This document shows positions 10,225 through 22,542 of a stretch of DNA of 45,851 nt, piece by piece (position 1 is the first letter of the stretch; every line of letters begins with the position of its first letter). The stretch lies in the NCBI GenBank assembly GCA_031253755.1, contig JAIRVT010000064.1, positions 1 to 45,851 on the forward strand, given 5' to 3'. The DNA comes from Enterobacteriaceae bacterium (GTDB lineage: Bacteria; Pseudomonadota; Gammaproteobacteria; Enterobacterales; Enterobacteriaceae). The notes under the pieces were generated by a model that searched no databases, was not told the DNA's origin, and saw nothing but the letters and a program-made list of their open reading frames with translations. The translations under genes and the position numbers were made by a program.

Positions 10225-11145
10225 TCAATCAGTCAGCTCCAGAATTCGTGCTACCAACTGTGAAAAATTTAACCCCATCTGACGTGCAGCCATAGGCACC
10301 AAGCTGTGGCTGGTCATACCCGGTGAAGTATTCACTTCCAGCAGATAAAAATTACCTTTGCCATCATCCATGACATCAACGCGTCCCCAACCACTGCATC
10401 CCACCGCTTTATAGGCTCTGGATGCGAGCTCAGCCAATTCCTGTTCTTTTTCCGCACTTAAACCGCTTGGGCAAAAATATTTTGTTTCGTTGGAGATATA
10501 TTTAGCTTCATAGTCATAAAATACTTCCGATGCCTGAATACGGATGGAAGGAAGTAATTCATCACCAAGAAATGCCACTGTATATTCAGGACCAGATAGC
10601 CACGCCTCGACTAATACATCTGTGTCATATTGGAACGCCAGTTCTAATGCGCTGCGCAGTTCTGAATAATCATTCACTTTGGTCATGCCGACACTGGAAC
10701 CTTCCAGATTTGGCTTCACCATTAGCGGTAACCCTAATTTTTGAACATATTCTTTGACTTGCAAATCATTAAGTTGTTCAAACTTTTGAGAATTAATCGC
10801 TACATACGGAGAAATTGGCAGATTTGCTCCCTGCCATAACTGTTTTGTGCGCAATTTATCCATTGATAAAGCGGATGCCATCACACCACTGCCGGTATAA
10901 GGGATCTGCAAAAACTCTAATACGCCCTGCAACGTACCATCTTCTCCGCCCCGTCCATGCAGAGCGATAAAGACTTTGTTGAACCCTTCTTCTCTGAGTT
11001 GAGTAACATCAAAGCCTTTTGTATCGACGGTATACGCATTCACACCAGCTTCTCTTAGCCCGGCACAAACAGCCTGCCCAGATTGCAATGACACTTCACG
11101 TTCAGCAGAAGTTCCCCCAAACAGAACAGCAACCTTATCAACCAT
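10225..11145 (-). CDS. ddlB: D-alanine--D-alanine ligase DdlB
   Basis: ATP-grasp ligase that makes D-Ala-D-Ala for the peptidoglycan stem. Starting at the ATG at 11145 it has 306 residues, exactly the E. coli DdlB length, beginning [20 protein letters not shown]. Motifs include [22 protein letters not shown] and [14 protein letters not shown] with the metal-binding Glu and Asn. The frame stays open for 32 more codons upstream, but that stretch (RHLKRN repeats) is only the out-of-frame reading of the murC tail repeat. The start overlaps the end of murC by 8 nt, which suggests translational coupling. Confidence 0.97.
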   Translation of the reverse strand: MVDKVAVLFGGTSAEREVSLQSGQAVCAGLREAGVNAYTVDTKGFDVTQLREEGFNKVFIALHGRGGEDGTLQGVLEFLQIPYTGSGVMASALSMDKLRTKQLWQGANLPISPYVAINSQKFEQLNDLQVKEYVQKLGLPLMVKPNLEGSSVGMTKVNDYSELRSALELAFQYDTDVLVEAWLSGPEYTVAFLGDELLPSIRIQASEVFYDYEAKYISNETKYFCPSGLSAEKEQELAELASRAYKAVGCSGWGRVDVMDDGKGNFYLLEVNTSPGMTSHSLVPMAARQMGLNFSQLVARILELTD

Positions 11146-12721
11146 GATGTTCCCCCTCGTTAAAAGCTGGCTGTAATTTCGTTTCAAATGACGGTTTCGT
11201 TTCAAATGACGGTTTTGTTTCAAATGACGGTTTCGTCTCAAATGACAGTTTTGTTTCGAATGACAGTTTTGTCTCTGATAACAGTTTTGTTTCAGCCAAA
11301 TTGCGCGCTATTTTACCGATATTTCCGGCACCCTGTACTAATACTAAGTCATTGTTTTCCATTATTTGTGACAGCATGGCTGAAATTTGCTCTGGTTCTG
11401 ACACAAATATCGGATCTAACTTGCCTCGATTACGGATAGTACGACATAAAGAACGGCTGTCCGCACCCGGAATCGGGGTTTCTCCTGCTGAATACACATC
11501 CAGCATGAATAAAATGTCCACTTGGTTTAAAACATTGGCAAAATCATCGTACAGATCACGCGTTCTCGTATAACGGTGAGGCTGGAAGATCATGACAACC
11601 CGTTTATCCGGCCAGCCTGCCCTTGCTGCCTTAATCGTGGCATCCACTTCGGTTGGATGATGACCATAATCATCCACCAACATCACACTGCCTTCTTTGT
11701 TATTGACATTTCGAAGAGAAAACTCGCCCAGAAAGTCGAAGCGACGACCGGTTCCCTGAAACTCCGCCAGTGATGTCAGAATCGCGGCATCGTCAATGCC
11801 CTCTTCTGTTGCAACCGCAACCGCTGCCGTCGCATTTAATGCGTTATGCCGCCCCGGTGCATTCAGGACAACATGCAGTTCAGGTAAATCTTCACGGGTG
11901 ATAGTGAAAAAGCCCTGCGCCCCTTTCTGTTCATAATGGGTAATGCGGATATCCGCTTCTTCACTGAAACCATAGGTTGTGACATAACGCCCGATGCGAG
12001 GAATTAACTCCTTCACCACCGGATCATCAATACACATCACAGCACGACCATAAAACGGCAAATTATGCAGAAAGTTGACAAAGGTTTGCTTCAGATTCTC
12101 AAAATCTCCCTGATAGGTGTCCATGTGATCAGGTTCAATATTGGTGACAACTGCCACCATCGGCTGCAAGTGCAGGAAAGAAGCATCACTTTCATCCGCT
12201 TCTGCAATCAGGTAACGGCTGGTTCCCAGACGTGCATGAGTGCCTGCTGCCTTGACTAACCCGCCGTTAACGAAGGTAGGATCAAGTTCCGCTTGAGCAT
12301 AAATACCGGCAATCATCGCGGTTGTGGTTGTTTTGCCATGAGTTCCCGCAATAGCAATGCCATGACGGTAACGCATCAGCTCTGCCAACATTTCTGCACG
12401 GCGAATAACCGGAATACGGGCTTCACGGGCTGCAATAATTTCTGGGTTATCCGCCGGAATTGCGGTGGATGCCACCACAACACTGGCGTTACGCACGTTT
12501 TCCGCACGATGGTTGAAATAAATGGTTGCACCCAGCGTAATCAGTTGCTGCGTAACCGGATTCGGCGCCAGATCAGAACCACTTATCTGATAACCTTCAT
12601 TAGCCAACACTTCGGCGATACCACCCATGCCGGCACCACCAATGCCAACAAAGTGGATATGCCTGACTTTTCTCATCTCAGGCACGTGAGCTCTTAATTT
12701 CGCCAACTGTTGTATATTCAC
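11138..12721 (-). CDS. murC: UDP-N-acetylmuramate--L-alanine ligase MurC, with repeat-extended tail
   Basis: ATP-dependent ligase that adds L-Ala to UDP-MurNAc. The fold is complete: Rossmann motif GIGGAGMGG (about 27-35), P-loop GTHGKTTTT (126-134), the ADQAD-type metal site region ([10 protein letters not shown]), and the C-terminal domain ending [14 protein letters not shown]. The protein has 527 residues against 491 in E. coli. The excess is a C-terminal run of seven hexapeptides of the form ETK(L/P)SF encoded by an 18-bp tandem repeat, followed by a short acidic tail. The repeat lies beyond the folded ligase domain, so activity should be unaffected. It overlaps ddlB by 8 nt and is 62 nt from murG. 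Confidence 0.98.
   Translation of the reverse strand: MNIQQLAKLRAHVPEMRKVRHIHFVGIGGAGMGGIAEVLANEGYQISGSDLAPNPVTQQLITLGATIYFNHRAENVRNASVVVASTAIPADNPEIIAAREARIPVIRRAEMLAELMRYRHGIAIAGTHGKTTTTAMIAGIYAQAELDPTFVNGGLVKAAGTHARLGTSRYLIAEADESDASFLHLQPMVAVVTNIEPDHMDTYQGDFENLKQTFVNFLHNLPFYGRAVMCIDDPVVKELIPRIGRYVTTYGFSEEADIRITHYEQKGAQGFFTITREDLPELHVVLNAPGRHNALNATAAVAVATEEGIDDAAILTSLAEFQGTGRRFDFLGEFSLRNVNNKEGSVMLVDDYGHHPTEVDATIKAARAGWPDKRVVMIFQPHRYTRTRDLYDDFANVLNQVDILFMLDVYSAGETPIPGADSRSLCRTIRNRGKLDPIFVSEPEQISAMLSQIMENNDLVLVQGAGNIGKIARNLAETKLLSETKLSFETKLSFETKPSFETKPSFETKPSFETKLQPAFNEGEHHG
11168..11293 (-). repeat. Seven 18-bp tandem repeats in the murC 3' end
   Basis: Seven in-frame 18-bp units encode, from N to [37 protein letters not shown] and ETKLQP. 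The plus-strand unit is TTTCGTTTCAAATGACGG with a few substitutions. The inner units are almost identical, the outer ones diverged, as expected of an expanding minisatellite. It ends 23 bp before the ddlB start. Confidence 0.93.
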
Positions 12722-12783
12722 GTTTTAATCTTCACTTATTGTGTTTATTTCCGGCTATGGATTCATCCATAGCACAGTGTTTC

Positions 12784-13890
12784 TTAATGTTGTTTAGCCG
12801 CATCAACCAATGCGGCTGCCACTTGTTCCGTTGCGTCCAAGATGGCAACGGAACGTGCTTTTTCTGCCATCTCCTGCAATTGCGGGCGTTGCCACTGTTT
12901 CAGCAACGCCACCACGGCATCCGCCGTAAATTGAGGTTGTTCTAGTATTTTGGCCGCCCCGGCTTTTTCCAGTGGCAAGGCATTCCAGTATTGCTGGCGA
13001 TCTTTATGTTGAAAAGGCACAAAAATCGCGGGTAATCCAGCTGCCGAAACTTCACTGACGGTTAACGCGCCAGAGCGACATATTATGATATCAGCCCACT
13101 GATAGGCTTGAGCCATATCATCAATAAACTCAGTGACTTTGAATGCAGCAGCGGTTTTGAATTCATCAACGGTTCTGAGTTCAGAAGCCGTGGCGTTTTC
13201 ATACATTTTCTGCGTTTCTTCCTGCGCGCCTTTTCCGGCCTGATGCCATAACTCGATGCTGTCTCCCATACGGGCAGCCACTTCAGGCATTGTCTGGTTC
13301 AGAATCCTTGCGCCCTGACTCCCGCCCAGCACCAATACGCGAATCGCGCCCTGTCTGTCAGCAAGACGCTGTTGCGGCACAGGTAATGCCAGTACATCTT
13401 TACGCACAGGGTTTCCCACCACCGGCGCATCAGGAAAAGCCCCCGGAAATGCCTGTAAAACAGTTTTGGCAATTTTTGCCAGCCAGCGGTTAGTCAGCCC
13501 GGCAATTCCATTTTGTTCATGCAGAACGACCGGAATGCCACATAACCATGCCGCAATGCCCCCCGGCCCGGAAACATAACCGCCCATTCCCAAAACAACA
13601 TCCGGCTGATAGCGCTGAATAATCGTTTTTGCCTGCCGAATTGCTTTAAAAATTCGGATTGGGGCAGCCAATAACGCTTTGATCCCTTTGCCTCGCAACC
13701 CTGAAATTTGAATAAACTCAATATCTATGCCATGTTTCGGGACTAAATCCGCTTCCATACGATCAGCCGTTCCCAACCAGCGAATATCCCAGCCCTGTTC
13801 TTTTAAATAATGGGCAACCGCCAAACCTGGAAACACATGGCCACCCGTACCGCCTGCCATCACTAATAATCGCCGGTTTTTGCCACTCAT
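12784..13890 (-). CDS. murG: Lipid II synthase MurG
   Basis: Peripheral inner-membrane glycosyltransferase that transfers GlcNAc from UDP-GlcNAc to lipid I, giving lipid II. It has 368 residues against 355 in E. coli. The N-terminal [12 protein letters not shown] loop (about 13-24), the central [11 protein letters not shown] loop and the nucleotide-binding stretch [12 protein letters not shown] with PFQHKDRQQ are all present. The start overlaps the ftsW stop by 4 nt. A small internal stretch after [23 protein letters not shown] looks longer than in E. coli and accounts for part of the extra length. Confidence 0.98.
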   Translation of the reverse strand: MSGKNRRLLVMAGGTGGHVFPGLAVAHYLKEQGWDIRWLGTADRMEADLVPKHGIDIEFIQISGLRGKGIKALLAAPIRIFKAIRQAKTIIQRYQPDVVLGMGGYVSGPGGIAAWLCGIPVVLHEQNGIAGLTNRWLAKIAKTVLQAFPGAFPDAPVVGNPVRKDVLALPVPQQRLADRQGAIRVLVLGGSQGARILNQTMPEVAARMGDSIELWHQAGKGAQEETQKMYENATASELRTVDEFKTAAAFKVTEFIDDMAQAYQWADIIICRSGALTVSEVSAAGLPAIFVPFQHKDRQQYWNALPLEKAGAAKILEQPQFTADAVVALLKQWQRPQLQEMAEKARSVAILDATEQVAAALVDAAKQH

Positions 13891-15083
13891 TTTTTAGGGC
13901 TCCTTACGAACGCCTGCGCTTTTGTCAGGCGCACTTCATAATCAATGCGCAACAGTAAGACGATGGCCGTTGACATCACTATCAAACTGGAACCACCGTA
14001 ACTTACAAGGGGTAATGTCAGGCCTTTGGTTGGCAACATACCGGAAGCGGCTCCGACATTGATGAATGCCTGAAAGCTGAACCAGATGCCAATTGCACAA
14101 GCCAGAAAACCGGAAAAACGTTGATCGAGCTGTAATGCACGTCGACCAATCATCATTGCGCGGAAAGCGACGAAGAATACCATTGCCAACACTAAAACCA
14201 CACCTAAATAACCCAATTCTTCCCCTAAAATAGAGAAAATAAAGTCGGTATGGGCTTCAGGCAAATATTCCAATTTCTGGACTGAATTTCCCAGCCCCTG
14301 CCCGAAGAAAGTTCCGCGACCAAACGCCATCAAGGATTGTGTCAGCTGGTAACCACTGCCGAAAGGATCATCCCACGGATTCAGGAACGAAGTGACCCGG
14401 CGGACTCGATACGGTTCGGCAATAATCAACACGACGACAGCAAAGATGCCGCAACCAATAATGGCAAGGAATTGCCATAATTTGGCGCCCGCCAGAAACA
14501 ACAGTGCCAGTGTGGTCACGAACAACACGACAACGGTGCCCAAATCAGGCTGCGCCAGCAGTAAGATCGCCAGTGCAATCATGACGCCCATCGGCTTAAG
14601 GAAGCCCAAAAAGTTGTTTCTCACTTCTTCCACTTTCCGCATCAGATAGCTGGAGAGATAACAAAAGAGTGATAATTTGGATAATTCCGCCGGTTGGATG
14701 CGCAACGGGCCAATGGCAACCCAGCGCGATGCACCATTAATTGAGCTGCCGACAAATAACACCACCACCAGCATGATAATTGTCACAAACAACATCACGT
14801 TGCTGTAACGCTGCCAGAATTCCATCGGAATACGCAATGTGATGAGTGACAGGCTAAATGACAGGATCAGATAAATGGCATCACGACGTGCAAAAATAAA
14901 CGGATCTTGTGCAAGACGCTGACCAACCGGCATCGAAGCGGATGTCACCATGACAAAACCAATCATGGCTAGCCCGAATATCATCCAGACCAACGTGCGA
15001 TCATACATGACGATATCGGTGGAATCGTTCTCCACACTTCCCGTCAGCCAGTTTTTAAATTTACCAAGACCCGGAATAGTCAT
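13887..15083 (-). CDS. ftsW: SEDS-family septal glycan polymerase FtsW
   Basis: Polytopic inner-membrane protein that polymerises lipid II at the septum together with FtsI. It has 398 residues (414 in E. coli) and about ten hydrophobic segments. SEDS motifs are visible: [19 protein letters not shown], the catalytic-loop region [20 protein letters not shown], and [13 protein letters not shown]. It overlaps murG by 4 nt and murD by 1 nt. Confidence 0.98.
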   Translation of the reverse strand: MTIPGLGKFKNWLTGSVENDSTDIVMYDRTLVWMIFGLAMIGFVMVTSASMPVGQRLAQDPFIFARRDAIYLILSFSLSLITLRIPMEFWQRYSNVMLFVTIIMLVVVLFVGSSINGASRWVAIGPLRIQPAELSKLSLFCYLSSYLMRKVEEVRNNFLGFLKPMGVMIALAILLLAQPDLGTVVVLFVTTLALLFLAGAKLWQFLAIIGCGIFAVVVLIIAEPYRVRRVTSFLNPWDDPFGSGYQLTQSLMAFGRGTFFGQGLGNSVQKLEYLPEAHTDFIFSILGEELGYLGVVLVLAMVFFVAFRAMMIGRRALQLDQRFSGFLACAIGIWFSFQAFINVGAASGMLPTKGLTLPLVSYGGSSLIVMSTAIVLLLRIDYEVRLTKAQAFVRSPKK

Positions 15084-16435
15084 TAACCCAATTCCTCCGC
15101 TAAACGGGCGAACTCATGGCCCCGATGTTCAAAGCCATTGAATTGATCATAGCTCGCACAAGCCGGCGACAATAACACCATGTCACCCGCCGCCAATTTC
15201 GGTGCAATTTCCCGCATCGCCTGCTCCATGGTCTCCGTCAGTCGGGAAATTTCAGGGCGCAGCTCTGCCAGCTGATGTCCATCACGGCCAAAACAATAAA
15301 GGCGAATGTTGCTGTCTGAAAGATAAGAGCGGAGCGGCGTAAAATCGGCGTCTTTGCCATCTCCGCCCACCAGCAAATAGAGCGTGCCATCCAGAGCCAG
15401 ACCGTTCAGGGCTGCCTGTGTGCTGCCCACGTTCGTTGCTTTGGAATCATTCACCCAACGCACATCATTTCTCATGTGTACAACCTGAAAACGATGCGCC
15501 AGCCCCTGATAAGTCCGCAAGGCGTGTAAGCTTGCTTCGCGGGGAATGCCAACCGCATCGGCCAGCGCTAATGCAGCCAGCGCGTTAGCGTAGTTATGTT
15601 GCCCAGCCAGATACATTTCACTCGTAGACAGTACTGTTTGCTGGCCGATAACCAGCCGTTGCTGCGCACTATCAAGCTGGTAATCACCGCCATCCACACC
15701 AAAGCTGATGCAACGGCTGTCTTTGCCTGCATTCGGCAACGTCAGCTCATCCTGTGCATTTACCACACACACTGTTGCCTGATCATAAATGCGCAGTTTT
15801 GCGGCACGGTATTGTGCAAGCCCGTCAGGGTAGCGAACCATATGATCTTCAGTGACGTTCAGCACCGTCGCAGCAGCGGCTTGTAAACTATAAGTTGTTT
15901 CGAGCTGAAAACTGGAAAGCTCCAGTACGTATAATTGGTACGGCAATTCGCAGGATTGTTTTAGTAGCTCTAACGCCGGAACGCCGATATTGCCACCAAC
16001 GCCAACTTGCCATCCGGCGGCTTTTGCCATTTCCCCCACCAGACTGGTGACGGTACTTTTGCCATTCGAACCGGTAATTGCCACGATAGGTGCGCTCGCT
16101 TCACGGCAAAAAAGCTCGATATCGCCGACAATTTCAACGCCCACATCTGCGGCGGCCTGTAATTCAGGTGTTGCCAGCGCAATACCCGGACTGGCGACGA
16201 TTAAGTCTGCTTCCATCAGCCATTGCGTATTAAAACTACCGGTATGACATTCAACGCTCGCAGGCAGCTTATCGCTGCCCGGTGGTACGTTACGGGTATC
16301 CATGACACGCGGCGTGACGCCACGCGCGATGAAAAAATCGACACATGAGAGGCCTGTCATTCCCAATCCAACGATGACAATTTTTTTGCCTGCATATTTT
16401 TCACATGTATCAACATTCATGAGCTGTTCAGTCAT
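15083..16435 (-). CDS. murD: UDP-N-acetylmuramoylalanine--D-glutamate ligase MurD
   Basis: Adds D-Glu to UDP-MurNAc-L-Ala. From the ATG at 16435 it has 450 residues (438 in E. coli); this start is 2 nt after the mraY stop and has a weak AAGG sequence upstream. An ATG at 16420 would also fit. The longer open frame to 16525 only reads through the mraY end. Motifs: [13 protein letters not shown] at the N-terminal domain, P-loop [26 protein letters not shown], and [11 protein letters not shown]. In E. coli the second of these reads DHMDRYP; the Asp to Val change is at a tolerated position. Confidence 0.97.
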   Translation of the reverse strand: MTEQLMNVDTCEKYAGKKIVIVGLGMTGLSCVDFFIARGVTPRVMDTRNVPPGSDKLPASVECHTGSFNTQWLMEADLIVASPGIALATPELQAAADVGVEIVGDIELFCREASAPIVAITGSNGKSTVTSLVGEMAKAAGWQVGVGGNIGVPALELLKQSCELPYQLYVLELSSFQLETTYSLQAAAATVLNVTEDHMVRYPDGLAQYRAAKLRIYDQATVCVVNAQDELTLPNAGKDSRCISFGVDGGDYQLDSAQQRLVIGQQTVLSTSEMYLAGQHNYANALAALALADAVGIPREASLHALRTYQGLAHRFQVVHMRNDVRWVNDSKATNVGSTQAALNGLALDGTLYLLVGGDGKDADFTPLRSYLSDSNIRLYCFGRDGHQLAELRPEISRLTETMEQAMREIAPKLAAGDMVLLSPACASYDQFNGFEHRGHEFARLAEELG

Positions 16436-16437
16436 GA

Positions 16438-17520
16438 TTAACGTACCTTCAACGTTGCCAGACCAATCAGGACCAGCATCAAAGAGATAATCCAGAAACG
16501 CACAATAACGCGCGGCTCCGGCCAACCTTTTAATTCATAGTGATGATGGATCGGCGCCATACGGAAAATGCGCTGTCCCCGCAATTTGAATGAGCCGACC
16601 TGCAAAATGACGGACAAGGTTTCCATCACAAAGACTCCGCCCATAATGACCAGCAGGAATTCCTGACGCAGCAACACCGCAATAGTTCCCAGCGCACCAC
16701 CCAAAGCCAGTGAACCCACATCCCCCATAAAAACCTGTGCCGGGTAAGTGTTAAACCACAGGAAGCCCAGCCCTGCCCCGACAATTGCCGTACAGACAAT
16801 CACCAGTTCACCGGAATAGTTCAGGTATGGAATATGCAGATAGTTGGCGAAATTGACGTTACTGGTTGCCCATGCCACCAGCGCAAACCCAGCCGAGACC
16901 AACACCGTTGGCATAATTGCCAGCCCATCCAAACCGTCAGTCAGGTTAACGGCGTTACTGGTGCCGACAATCACGAAGTAAGTCAGCAGGATATACAGCA
17001 GCCCCAGTTGCGGCATCACTTCTTTGAAGAACGGCACAACCAGTTGAGTTGCAGGTGTGTCTTTACCGATGCTGTACAGGGCAAATGCTACCGCCAGCGC
17101 CAGTACGGACTGCCAGAAATATTTCCAGCGGGCAATCAGCCCTTTGGTATCCTTGCGGACGACTTTCCGGTAATCGTCCACAAAGCCGATAACGCCATAG
17201 CCCAACAGAACCGCCAGTACGCACCAAACGTAAGGGTTATCCAGACGTGCCCATAACAGAATAGAGAGAGTGATGGAAAACAGGATCAGCAAACCGCCCA
17301 TCGTTGGCGTACCACGCTTGCTGAAATGAGATTCCGGCCCATTATCACGAACAACCTGACCGATCTGCAATTTTTGCAGATAAGCAATCAACGTTGGCCC
17401 CATCCACAACGAAATACCCAATGCCGTCAACAAGCCGACAATCGCCCTGAACGTCAGATAGGAAAAGACGTGAAAAGCGGTATGATATTTAACCAAGTAT
17501 TCAGCCAGCCAAACTAACAT
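16438..17520 (-). CDS. mraY: Phospho-MurNAc-pentapeptide translocase MraY
   Basis: Polytopic inner-membrane enzyme that transfers phospho-MurNAc-pentapeptide to undecaprenyl phosphate, making lipid I. It has 360 residues, the E. coli length, with about ten membrane segments. Active-site motifs [26 protein letters not shown], and [15 protein letters not shown] are intact. It overlaps murF by 7 nt. Confidence 0.99.
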   Translation of the reverse strand: MLVWLAEYLVKYHTAFHVFSYLTFRAIVGLLTALGISLWMGPTLIAYLQKLQIGQVVRDNGPESHFSKRGTPTMGGLLILFSITLSILLWARLDNPYVWCVLAVLLGYGVIGFVDDYRKVVRKDTKGLIARWKYFWQSVLALAVAFALYSIGKDTPATQLVVPFFKEVMPQLGLLYILLTYFVIVGTSNAVNLTDGLDGLAIMPTVLVSAGFALVAWATSNVNFANYLHIPYLNYSGELVIVCTAIVGAGLGFLWFNTYPAQVFMGDVGSLALGGALGTIAVLLRQEFLLVIMGGVFVMETLSVILQVGSFKLRGQRIFRMAPIHHHYELKGWPEPRVIVRFWIISLMLVLIGLATLKVR

Positions 17521-18929
17521 TGGAAGTTCTCCTTCAGTAAGCCCACGACCTCTTCCATTGCGGCGCTGCGTGAACCTTTAATTAATACAGAAATTATTTT
17601 GTGCTCTTTCAATAAAGGCAGCAGTGCGGCGACTAATTCAGTTTTGCCGGTAAAATGCTGCCCCCGACCACTTGCTTCACTAATGTGGGCGCTTAAAGGC
17701 CCGACACTGAGTAGCTGCTCAATATGGGTGGATGCTATCGCCTCGCCCACCTGTCGGTGACACGCGACAGCAGCGTCGCCCAGCTCAGCCATATCACTGA
17801 CAACCATCACGCGATACCCCGGCATCTGGGATAACACGTGTGCTGCGGCAATCATGGAACCGGGATTCGCGTTGTAAGTATCATCCAGAATGACTTTGCT
17901 TTCGGTCAGATAAACAGGAAATAAACGCCCCGGAACCGCTTTCAGTTCCAGCAAGCCTGCCCGGATATTCTCAAGGGACGCGCCCACGGAAATCGCCAGC
18001 GCACTGGCTGCCAGTACATTGGCGATATTATGCTTGCCGGGAAGTGGCAGCGTTATTTCACAGTGTCCGATAGGCGTGTGTAGGCAGAATGTGGTTTCCA
18101 GCGGCTGTGCCTGAATATCCGTTGCGTAAAAATCAGCTTCTGCTGTTGATGTGGAAGAACCCGATGCGGAGAAACGCCATACGGTCTGTTGCTCACTGAT
18201 ATCCTGCTGCCAATGATGCCAGTCATTGCTGTCCAGATTGATCACGGCGGTTCCTGCCGGTGACAGGCCGGCAAATATTTCACCTTTGGCTTTTGCCACA
18301 CCGGCCAGTGAGCCAAACCCTTCCAGATGGGCAGAAAACAGATTGTTCACCAGCGCACTGTCAGGACGCACTATGTCAGTGGTATAAGCAATTTCACCGA
18401 TATGGTTGGCGCCCAACTCTATGACGGCAAACTGGTGTTCCGGTGTGAGCCTGAACAGGGTTAACGGTACGCCGATGTCATTGTTGAAGTTGCCTGCGGT
18501 ATAAAGCGTGTTGCCGCATTGGCGTAAGACTGCCGCCGTCATCTCTTTTACTGATGTTTTACCGGACGAACCTGTCAACGCAACAACCCGCGCATGGCTC
18601 TGCTGACGAACCCAGCCAGCCAGTTTGCCCAGCGCTAAGCGGGTGTCTTTCACGATCACTTGCGGGCAATCCACCTCTAACGCCCTGCTGACCAACAACG
18701 CTACAGCACCTTTTTCCGCGACATCCGCCGCGAAATCATGGGCATCAAAATTTTCACCTTTCAATGCAATAAACAGCGTGTCATTCGTGATTTTACGGCT
18801 ATCCGTTTCGACCGCTTGAATTTGGATAGACGCTGCTTGCTGTTCAGAAACGCGCTGTAATGTTCTTTCCGTCAGGTATAGCGTGCCTTTCGTTATTTGT
18901 GCGAGCTGTTCTAATGTTAACGGGATCAT
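17514..18929 (-). CDS. murF: UDP-MurNAc-tripeptide--D-Ala-D-Ala ligase MurF
   Basis: Adds the D-Ala-D-Ala dipeptide made by DdlB, completing the cytoplasmic pentapeptide precursor. It has 471 residues (452 in E. coli). The Mur-ligase P-loop [12 protein letters not shown], the motif [12 protein letters not shown] and the C-terminal [13 protein letters not shown] are present. The extra length is spread over an N-terminal stretch ([14 protein letters not shown]) and a Ser/Thr-rich insertion near residue 245 ([11 protein letters not shown]). It overlaps murE by 4 nt. Confidence 0.97.
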   Translation of the reverse strand: MIPLTLEQLAQITKGTLYLTERTLQRVSEQQAASIQIQAVETDSRKITNDTLFIALKGENFDAHDFAADVAEKGAVALLVSRALEVDCPQVIVKDTRLALGKLAGWVRQQSHARVVALTGSSGKTSVKEMTAAVLRQCGNTLYTAGNFNNDIGVPLTLFRLTPEHQFAVIELGANHIGEIAYTTDIVRPDSALVNNLFSAHLEGFGSLAGVAKAKGEIFAGLSPAGTAVINLDSNDWHHWQQDISEQQTVWRFSASGSSTSTAEADFYATDIQAQPLETTFCLHTPIGHCEITLPLPGKHNIANVLAASALAISVGASLENIRAGLLELKAVPGRLFPVYLTESKVILDDTYNANPGSMIAAAHVLSQMPGYRVMVVSDMAELGDAAVACHRQVGEAIASTHIEQLLSVGPLSAHISEASGRGQHFTGKTELVAALLPLLKEHKIISVLIKGSRSAAMEEVVGLLKENFQC

Positions 18930-20413
18930 GCGATTACCCCCAGCAGACGTGCAACGGTCAGGCGATCGGAATAATCCAGACGACGGTTGCCTACCAATTG
19001 ATAATCTTCATGGCCTTTACCTGCCACCAATACCACATCATCTTCTGCTGCCTGCATAATGGCACTGGTGACCGCTTCAACGCGTCCGTGAATCGCCATC
19101 ATACCGCCCGGATTAACCGCGCCTGCCAGAATGTCTGCCACAATAGACTGCGGCTCTTCGCTGCGCGGGTTATCATCTGTGACCACAATTCGATCTGCAC
19201 CCAGTTCAGCAACCGCACCCATCAATGGGCGTTTGCCCTTATCGCGATCACCGCCGCAACCAAATACGCACCACAGTCTCCCCTTGCAGTGCAACCGGGT
19301 AGCATCCAGTGCTTTCTCCAACGCATCAGGGGTATGGGCATAATCGACAACCACCGTCGGACGCCCCGGTGCTGTGAAGACTTCCATGCGCCCACAGACG
19401 GGCGTCAAGTAGGATGCGGCTTTTAGCAACCTGTCCAACGGATAATCCAGCGACAACAGTGTTGCCAGCGCCAGCAATAGGTTACTGACATTAAAAGCGC
19501 CCATCAGAGGACTTTCGATGGTACCGTTGCCCCAACTGGAGGTAAATGCAATAGAAACGCCTTTATCGTGATAACTAACGTCTTCTGCGGATAACCAACG
19601 CCCCTGCCAGTTTTCCGGCAGGCGATTTTCCATCGTCACAGCGACGGCATCAGGCAGGCGGGAAAGCCATTTCAGCCCGACGTCATCGTCAGCATTAATG
19701 ATTTTTTGTTTGACATTATGATTGCTGAACAGCAGCCATTTGGCTTCTTCGTAATTTGCCATGTCACCGTGATAATCAAGATGATCACGGCTTAGGTTAC
19801 TAAAAACAGCGGCTTGAAAAGGTAATGCGGCGACTCGGCTTTGGATCAGGCCGTGTGAGGAAACTTCCATTGCTGCAAACGTTGCCTTCTGATTGACAAG
19901 CTGTTGTAACTCAAGCTGAATATCGACAGCAGAACCAGTGGTGTTTTCACTGGGAACAACCATGCCTAACAGGCCATTTCCTACCGTTCCCATTACCGCG
20001 CTGGTTTCTCCCAGCCCCTGCGCCCACTGTGCCAGCAATTGGGTGGTTGTCGTTTTGCCGTTGGTTCCGGTGACACCAACCAGTTTTAATTGGTTACCGG
20101 GATGGTGATAGAATTCACCCGCCAATTTTGACAGTTTTTTATTTAAATCATCTAAATAGATAACAGGTACACCGTGGATTTCTTCAATGGTGCCGTTATC
20201 CGCTTTTCCATTCGCTTCAGCGATCACCGCAGCGACGCCCTGAGCGATGGCTTGAGGAATGTATTTTCGACCATCTGTCTGATGTCCGTTAACCGCAACA
20301 AACAGATCTCCGGCAGCCGCTTTTCGGCTGTCCAATGTCATTTCTCGCAGCGGAAGCTCAGGGGCATCAATACCCCAGAGAGCCAATAAATCGCGTAAAT
20401 TACGATCTTCCAC
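18926..20413 (-). CDS. murE: UDP-MurNAc-L-Ala-D-Glu--meso-DAP ligase MurE
   Basis: Adds meso-diaminopimelate to the stem peptide. It has 495 residues, the E. coli length. P-loop [37 protein letters not shown], and DDNPRSEEP are present; the DNPR motif marks meso-DAP rather than lysine specificity, so the wall is of the usual Gram-negative type. It is 29 nt downstream of ftsI and overlaps murF. Confidence 0.98.
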   Translation of the reverse strand: MEDRNLRDLLALWGIDAPELPLREMTLDSRKAAAGDLFVAVNGHQTDGRKYIPQAIAQGVAAVIAEANGKADNGTIEEIHGVPVIYLDDLNKKLSKLAGEFYHHPGNQLKLVGVTGTNGKTTTTQLLAQWAQGLGETSAVMGTVGNGLLGMVVPSENTTGSAVDIQLELQQLVNQKATFAAMEVSSHGLIQSRVAALPFQAAVFSNLSRDHLDYHGDMANYEEAKWLLFSNHNVKQKIINADDDVGLKWLSRLPDAVAVTMENRLPENWQGRWLSAEDVSYHDKGVSIAFTSSWGNGTIESPLMGAFNVSNLLLALATLLSLDYPLDRLLKAASYLTPVCGRMEVFTAPGRPTVVVDYAHTPDALEKALDATRLHCKGRLWCVFGCGGDRDKGKRPLMGAVAELGADRIVVTDDNPRSEEPQSIVADILAGAVNPGGMMAIHGRVEAVTSAIMQAAEDDVVLVAGKGHEDYQLVGNRRLDYSDRLTVARLLGVIA

Positions 20414-20442
20414 TTTTATCCTCTTTATTTGTTCATTACAAA

Positions 20443-22197
20443 TTAGTTATTAATAAAAAGATCTTTTTTATCATCCGCTGGCAGTGCGTCAGGCTCAACG
20501 TTCATCGTTCGTAACACCCCACTCATGATGGTGCCAAAGATAGGTGCTGAAACTGCGCCGCCATAATATTTACCTGCTTGTGGGTCATCGACAATCACAA
20601 CCAGGGCAAAACGTGGGTTACTCGCAGGTGCAACACCTGCGGTATAAGAAATATATTTATTGATATATTTGCCATCCGGCCCGACTTTTTTCGCCGTACC
20701 TGTCTTGATCGCTATGCGGTAACCTCTGATTGCCGCACGAACGCCGCCGCCGCCGGGCAATGCCACACTTTCCATCATATGAACGACGGTACGCATAATG
20801 TCTTCAGGAAATACCCGGACGCCCGGTACGGGTGGATCAACTTTGGTAATTGACAATGGCCGGTAGATACCCAAACTGCCTATCGTTGCGTAGACTCGCG
20901 CCAGCTGTAATGGTGTTACCATCAGCCCATAACCGAAAGAGAAGGTGGCAGTTTCAAGCTCTGACCATTTTTGTCGGTTTTTGGGAAACAGGCCGCTTCT
21001 TTCTCCGACCAACCCCAAATCAGTGGATTTTCCCATGCCAAATTTTGAATAGGTATCGACCAGCACCGGCGCGCCCATCGCTAACGCCAGTCTGGAAACG
21101 CCAACGTTACTCGATTTCTGCAAAATCCCGGTGATCGTCAATTCCGGGCGTGGGGCGACGTCTTTAATCTCATGGGAGCGCGCACCATACGTCAGGCGGT
21201 AAGGACGGGTATCCATGACCGTATGTTCGGTGACGATGCCTTTTTCCAGTGCACTCATCACAACCAGTGGTTTCACGGTCGAACCGGGTTCGAACATATC
21301 AGTGATGGCGCGGTTACGCATCGCATCTTTGGTGGCTCCCAGCAGATTATTCGGGTTATAAGACGGGCTGTTTGCCATCGCCAGCACTTCACCGGTATTC
21401 ACATCCACCAGCACCGCCGTACCCGATTCGGCTTTATTCAGTGCGACCGCTTTCGCCATCTCCTGATAGACCAGAACCTGAAGACGCTCATCAATACTGA
21501 GGGTTAAATCATGAGCGGCTTTGCTATCTACAGAGGCAACATCCTCTATCACCCGTCCGTTGCGATCCTTACGGACAGTCCGGCTTCCCGGTTTTCCGGT
21601 CAGCCAGCTATCAAAACTCTTTTCCACCCCTTCGATACCATTACCATCAATATTGGTTACACCAATAATGTGTGCGGTCACCTGCCCGGTCGGATAATAA
21701 CGGCGGGATTCCTGACGAAGATAGATCCCCGGCAGTTTGAGTTTTTTTACATAGTCACTAATCGAATCATCAACTTGACGGGCGAGGTAGACGAAACGCC
21801 CTTTGGGAAATTCACTGATTTTACTGGTGAGTTGATCAAATGGAATGGAAAGTATGTTAGCCAGTGCTTGCCAACGGGTATCATCCTTGACCCCGCCTTT
21901 TTCGATAATTTCTTTGGGATCTGCCCAAATCGCATAAACAGAAACACTCACCGCCAACTGGCGACCATTACGATCATTAATCATGCCACGGGAAGTCGGA
22001 ACAGATTGGGTTCTCAGAGAACGAGAATCCCCCTCTTTCACCAGACGATCAGGATTAATGATCTGCAAATAAGCCACTCGAATCAAAAGCCCTAGTAAAG
22101 CCAGCGAAATACCTCCACACAACAAGGCAAAACGCCACTTGACAAAATTGACTTTGTCTTCTTGTTTCTTCAACTTTAAAGAGCGTGCAGCTTTCAT
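20443..22197 (-). CDS. ftsI: Septal transpeptidase FtsI (PBP3)
   Basis: Class B penicillin-binding protein that cross-links septal peptidoglycan; partner of FtsW. It has 584 residues (588 in E. coli), with a basic cytoplasmic start, one membrane segment (about 23-43), a pedestal domain, and the transpeptidase domain with the serine motif STVK (in [10 protein letters not shown]), SSN (in LQKSSNVG) and KTG (in AIKTGTAKK). The C terminus is a little shorter than in E. coli. It lies 27 nt downstream of ftsL. Confidence 0.98.
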   Translation of the reverse strand: MKAARSLKLKKQEDKVNFVKWRFALLCGGISLALLGLLIRVAYLQIINPDRLVKEGDSRSLRTQSVPTSRGMINDRNGRQLAVSVSVYAIWADPKEIIEKGGVKDDTRWQALANILSIPFDQLTSKISEFPKGRFVYLARQVDDSISDYVKKLKLPGIYLRQESRRYYPTGQVTAHIIGVTNIDGNGIEGVEKSFDSWLTGKPGSRTVRKDRNGRVIEDVASVDSKAAHDLTLSIDERLQVLVYQEMAKAVALNKAESGTAVLVDVNTGEVLAMANSPSYNPNNLLGATKDAMRNRAITDMFEPGSTVKPLVVMSALEKGIVTEHTVMDTRPYRLTYGARSHEIKDVAPRPELTITGILQKSSNVGVSRLALAMGAPVLVDTYSKFGMGKSTDLGLVGERSGLFPKNRQKWSELETATFSFGYGLMVTPLQLARVYATIGSLGIYRPLSITKVDPPVPGVRVFPEDIMRTVVHMMESVALPGGGGVRAAIRGYRIAIKTGTAKKVGPDGKYINKYISYTAGVAPASNPRFALVVIVDDPQAGKYYGGAVSAPIFGTIMSGVLRTMNVEPDALPADDKKDLFINN

Positions 22198-22224
22198 CGC
22201 CTACCTTTTAGTTGCCAACTGGAT

Positions 22225-22542
22225 TTATTGTGTGATCACAATATTTTCTTTCTCAGAATCAATCCGTTGCATATGAAGTTTATCAATTGCGATGGATTCG
22301 ATTCGAGTGTGAGCACTCAATGCATTTTCTTCAAGGATCAAGTTACGCCATTCAATATTTTCAGCATTCATCTGAATGACCTGACGGTCTTTTTCCACAG
22401 TCAATAAGCGGGTTTTATGGGTGATCGTCACAACACCGATGGCTGAAGTCACTACAGCTACCAGCAAAATCAATGGAATTTTGGCATTACGGATTAAATC
22501 GCTGCCGATAACCCCAACTAACCCATGACGCTCACCTGCCAT
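22225..22542 (-). CDS. ftsL: Cell division protein FtsL
   Basis: A 105-residue bitopic divisome protein that forms a complex with FtsB and FtsQ and helps activate FtsWI. A short cytoplasmic segment is followed by one membrane helix (about residues 23-45) and a periplasmic coiled-coil with regularly spaced hydrophobic residues. E. coli FtsL has 121 residues; the difference is mainly a shorter N terminus. Its start codon overlaps the rsmH stop by one base (TAATG), as in E. coli. Confidence 0.95.
   Translation of the reverse strand: MAGERHGLVGVIGSDLIRNAKIPLILLVAVVTSAIGVVTITHKTRLLTVEKDRQVIQMNAENIEWRNLILEENALSAHTRIESIAIDKLHMQRIDSEKENIVITQ

Noticed and set aside
11146-11241. N-terminal extension of DdlB (32 codons)
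   Set aside because: It merely reads the murC tail repeat in another frame (RHLKRN units), and the ATG at 11145 gives exactly the family length.
21511-22095. Plus-strand frame of 194 codons inside ftsI
   Set aside because: Complementary to the intact ftsI reading frame; no start signals or family motifs.
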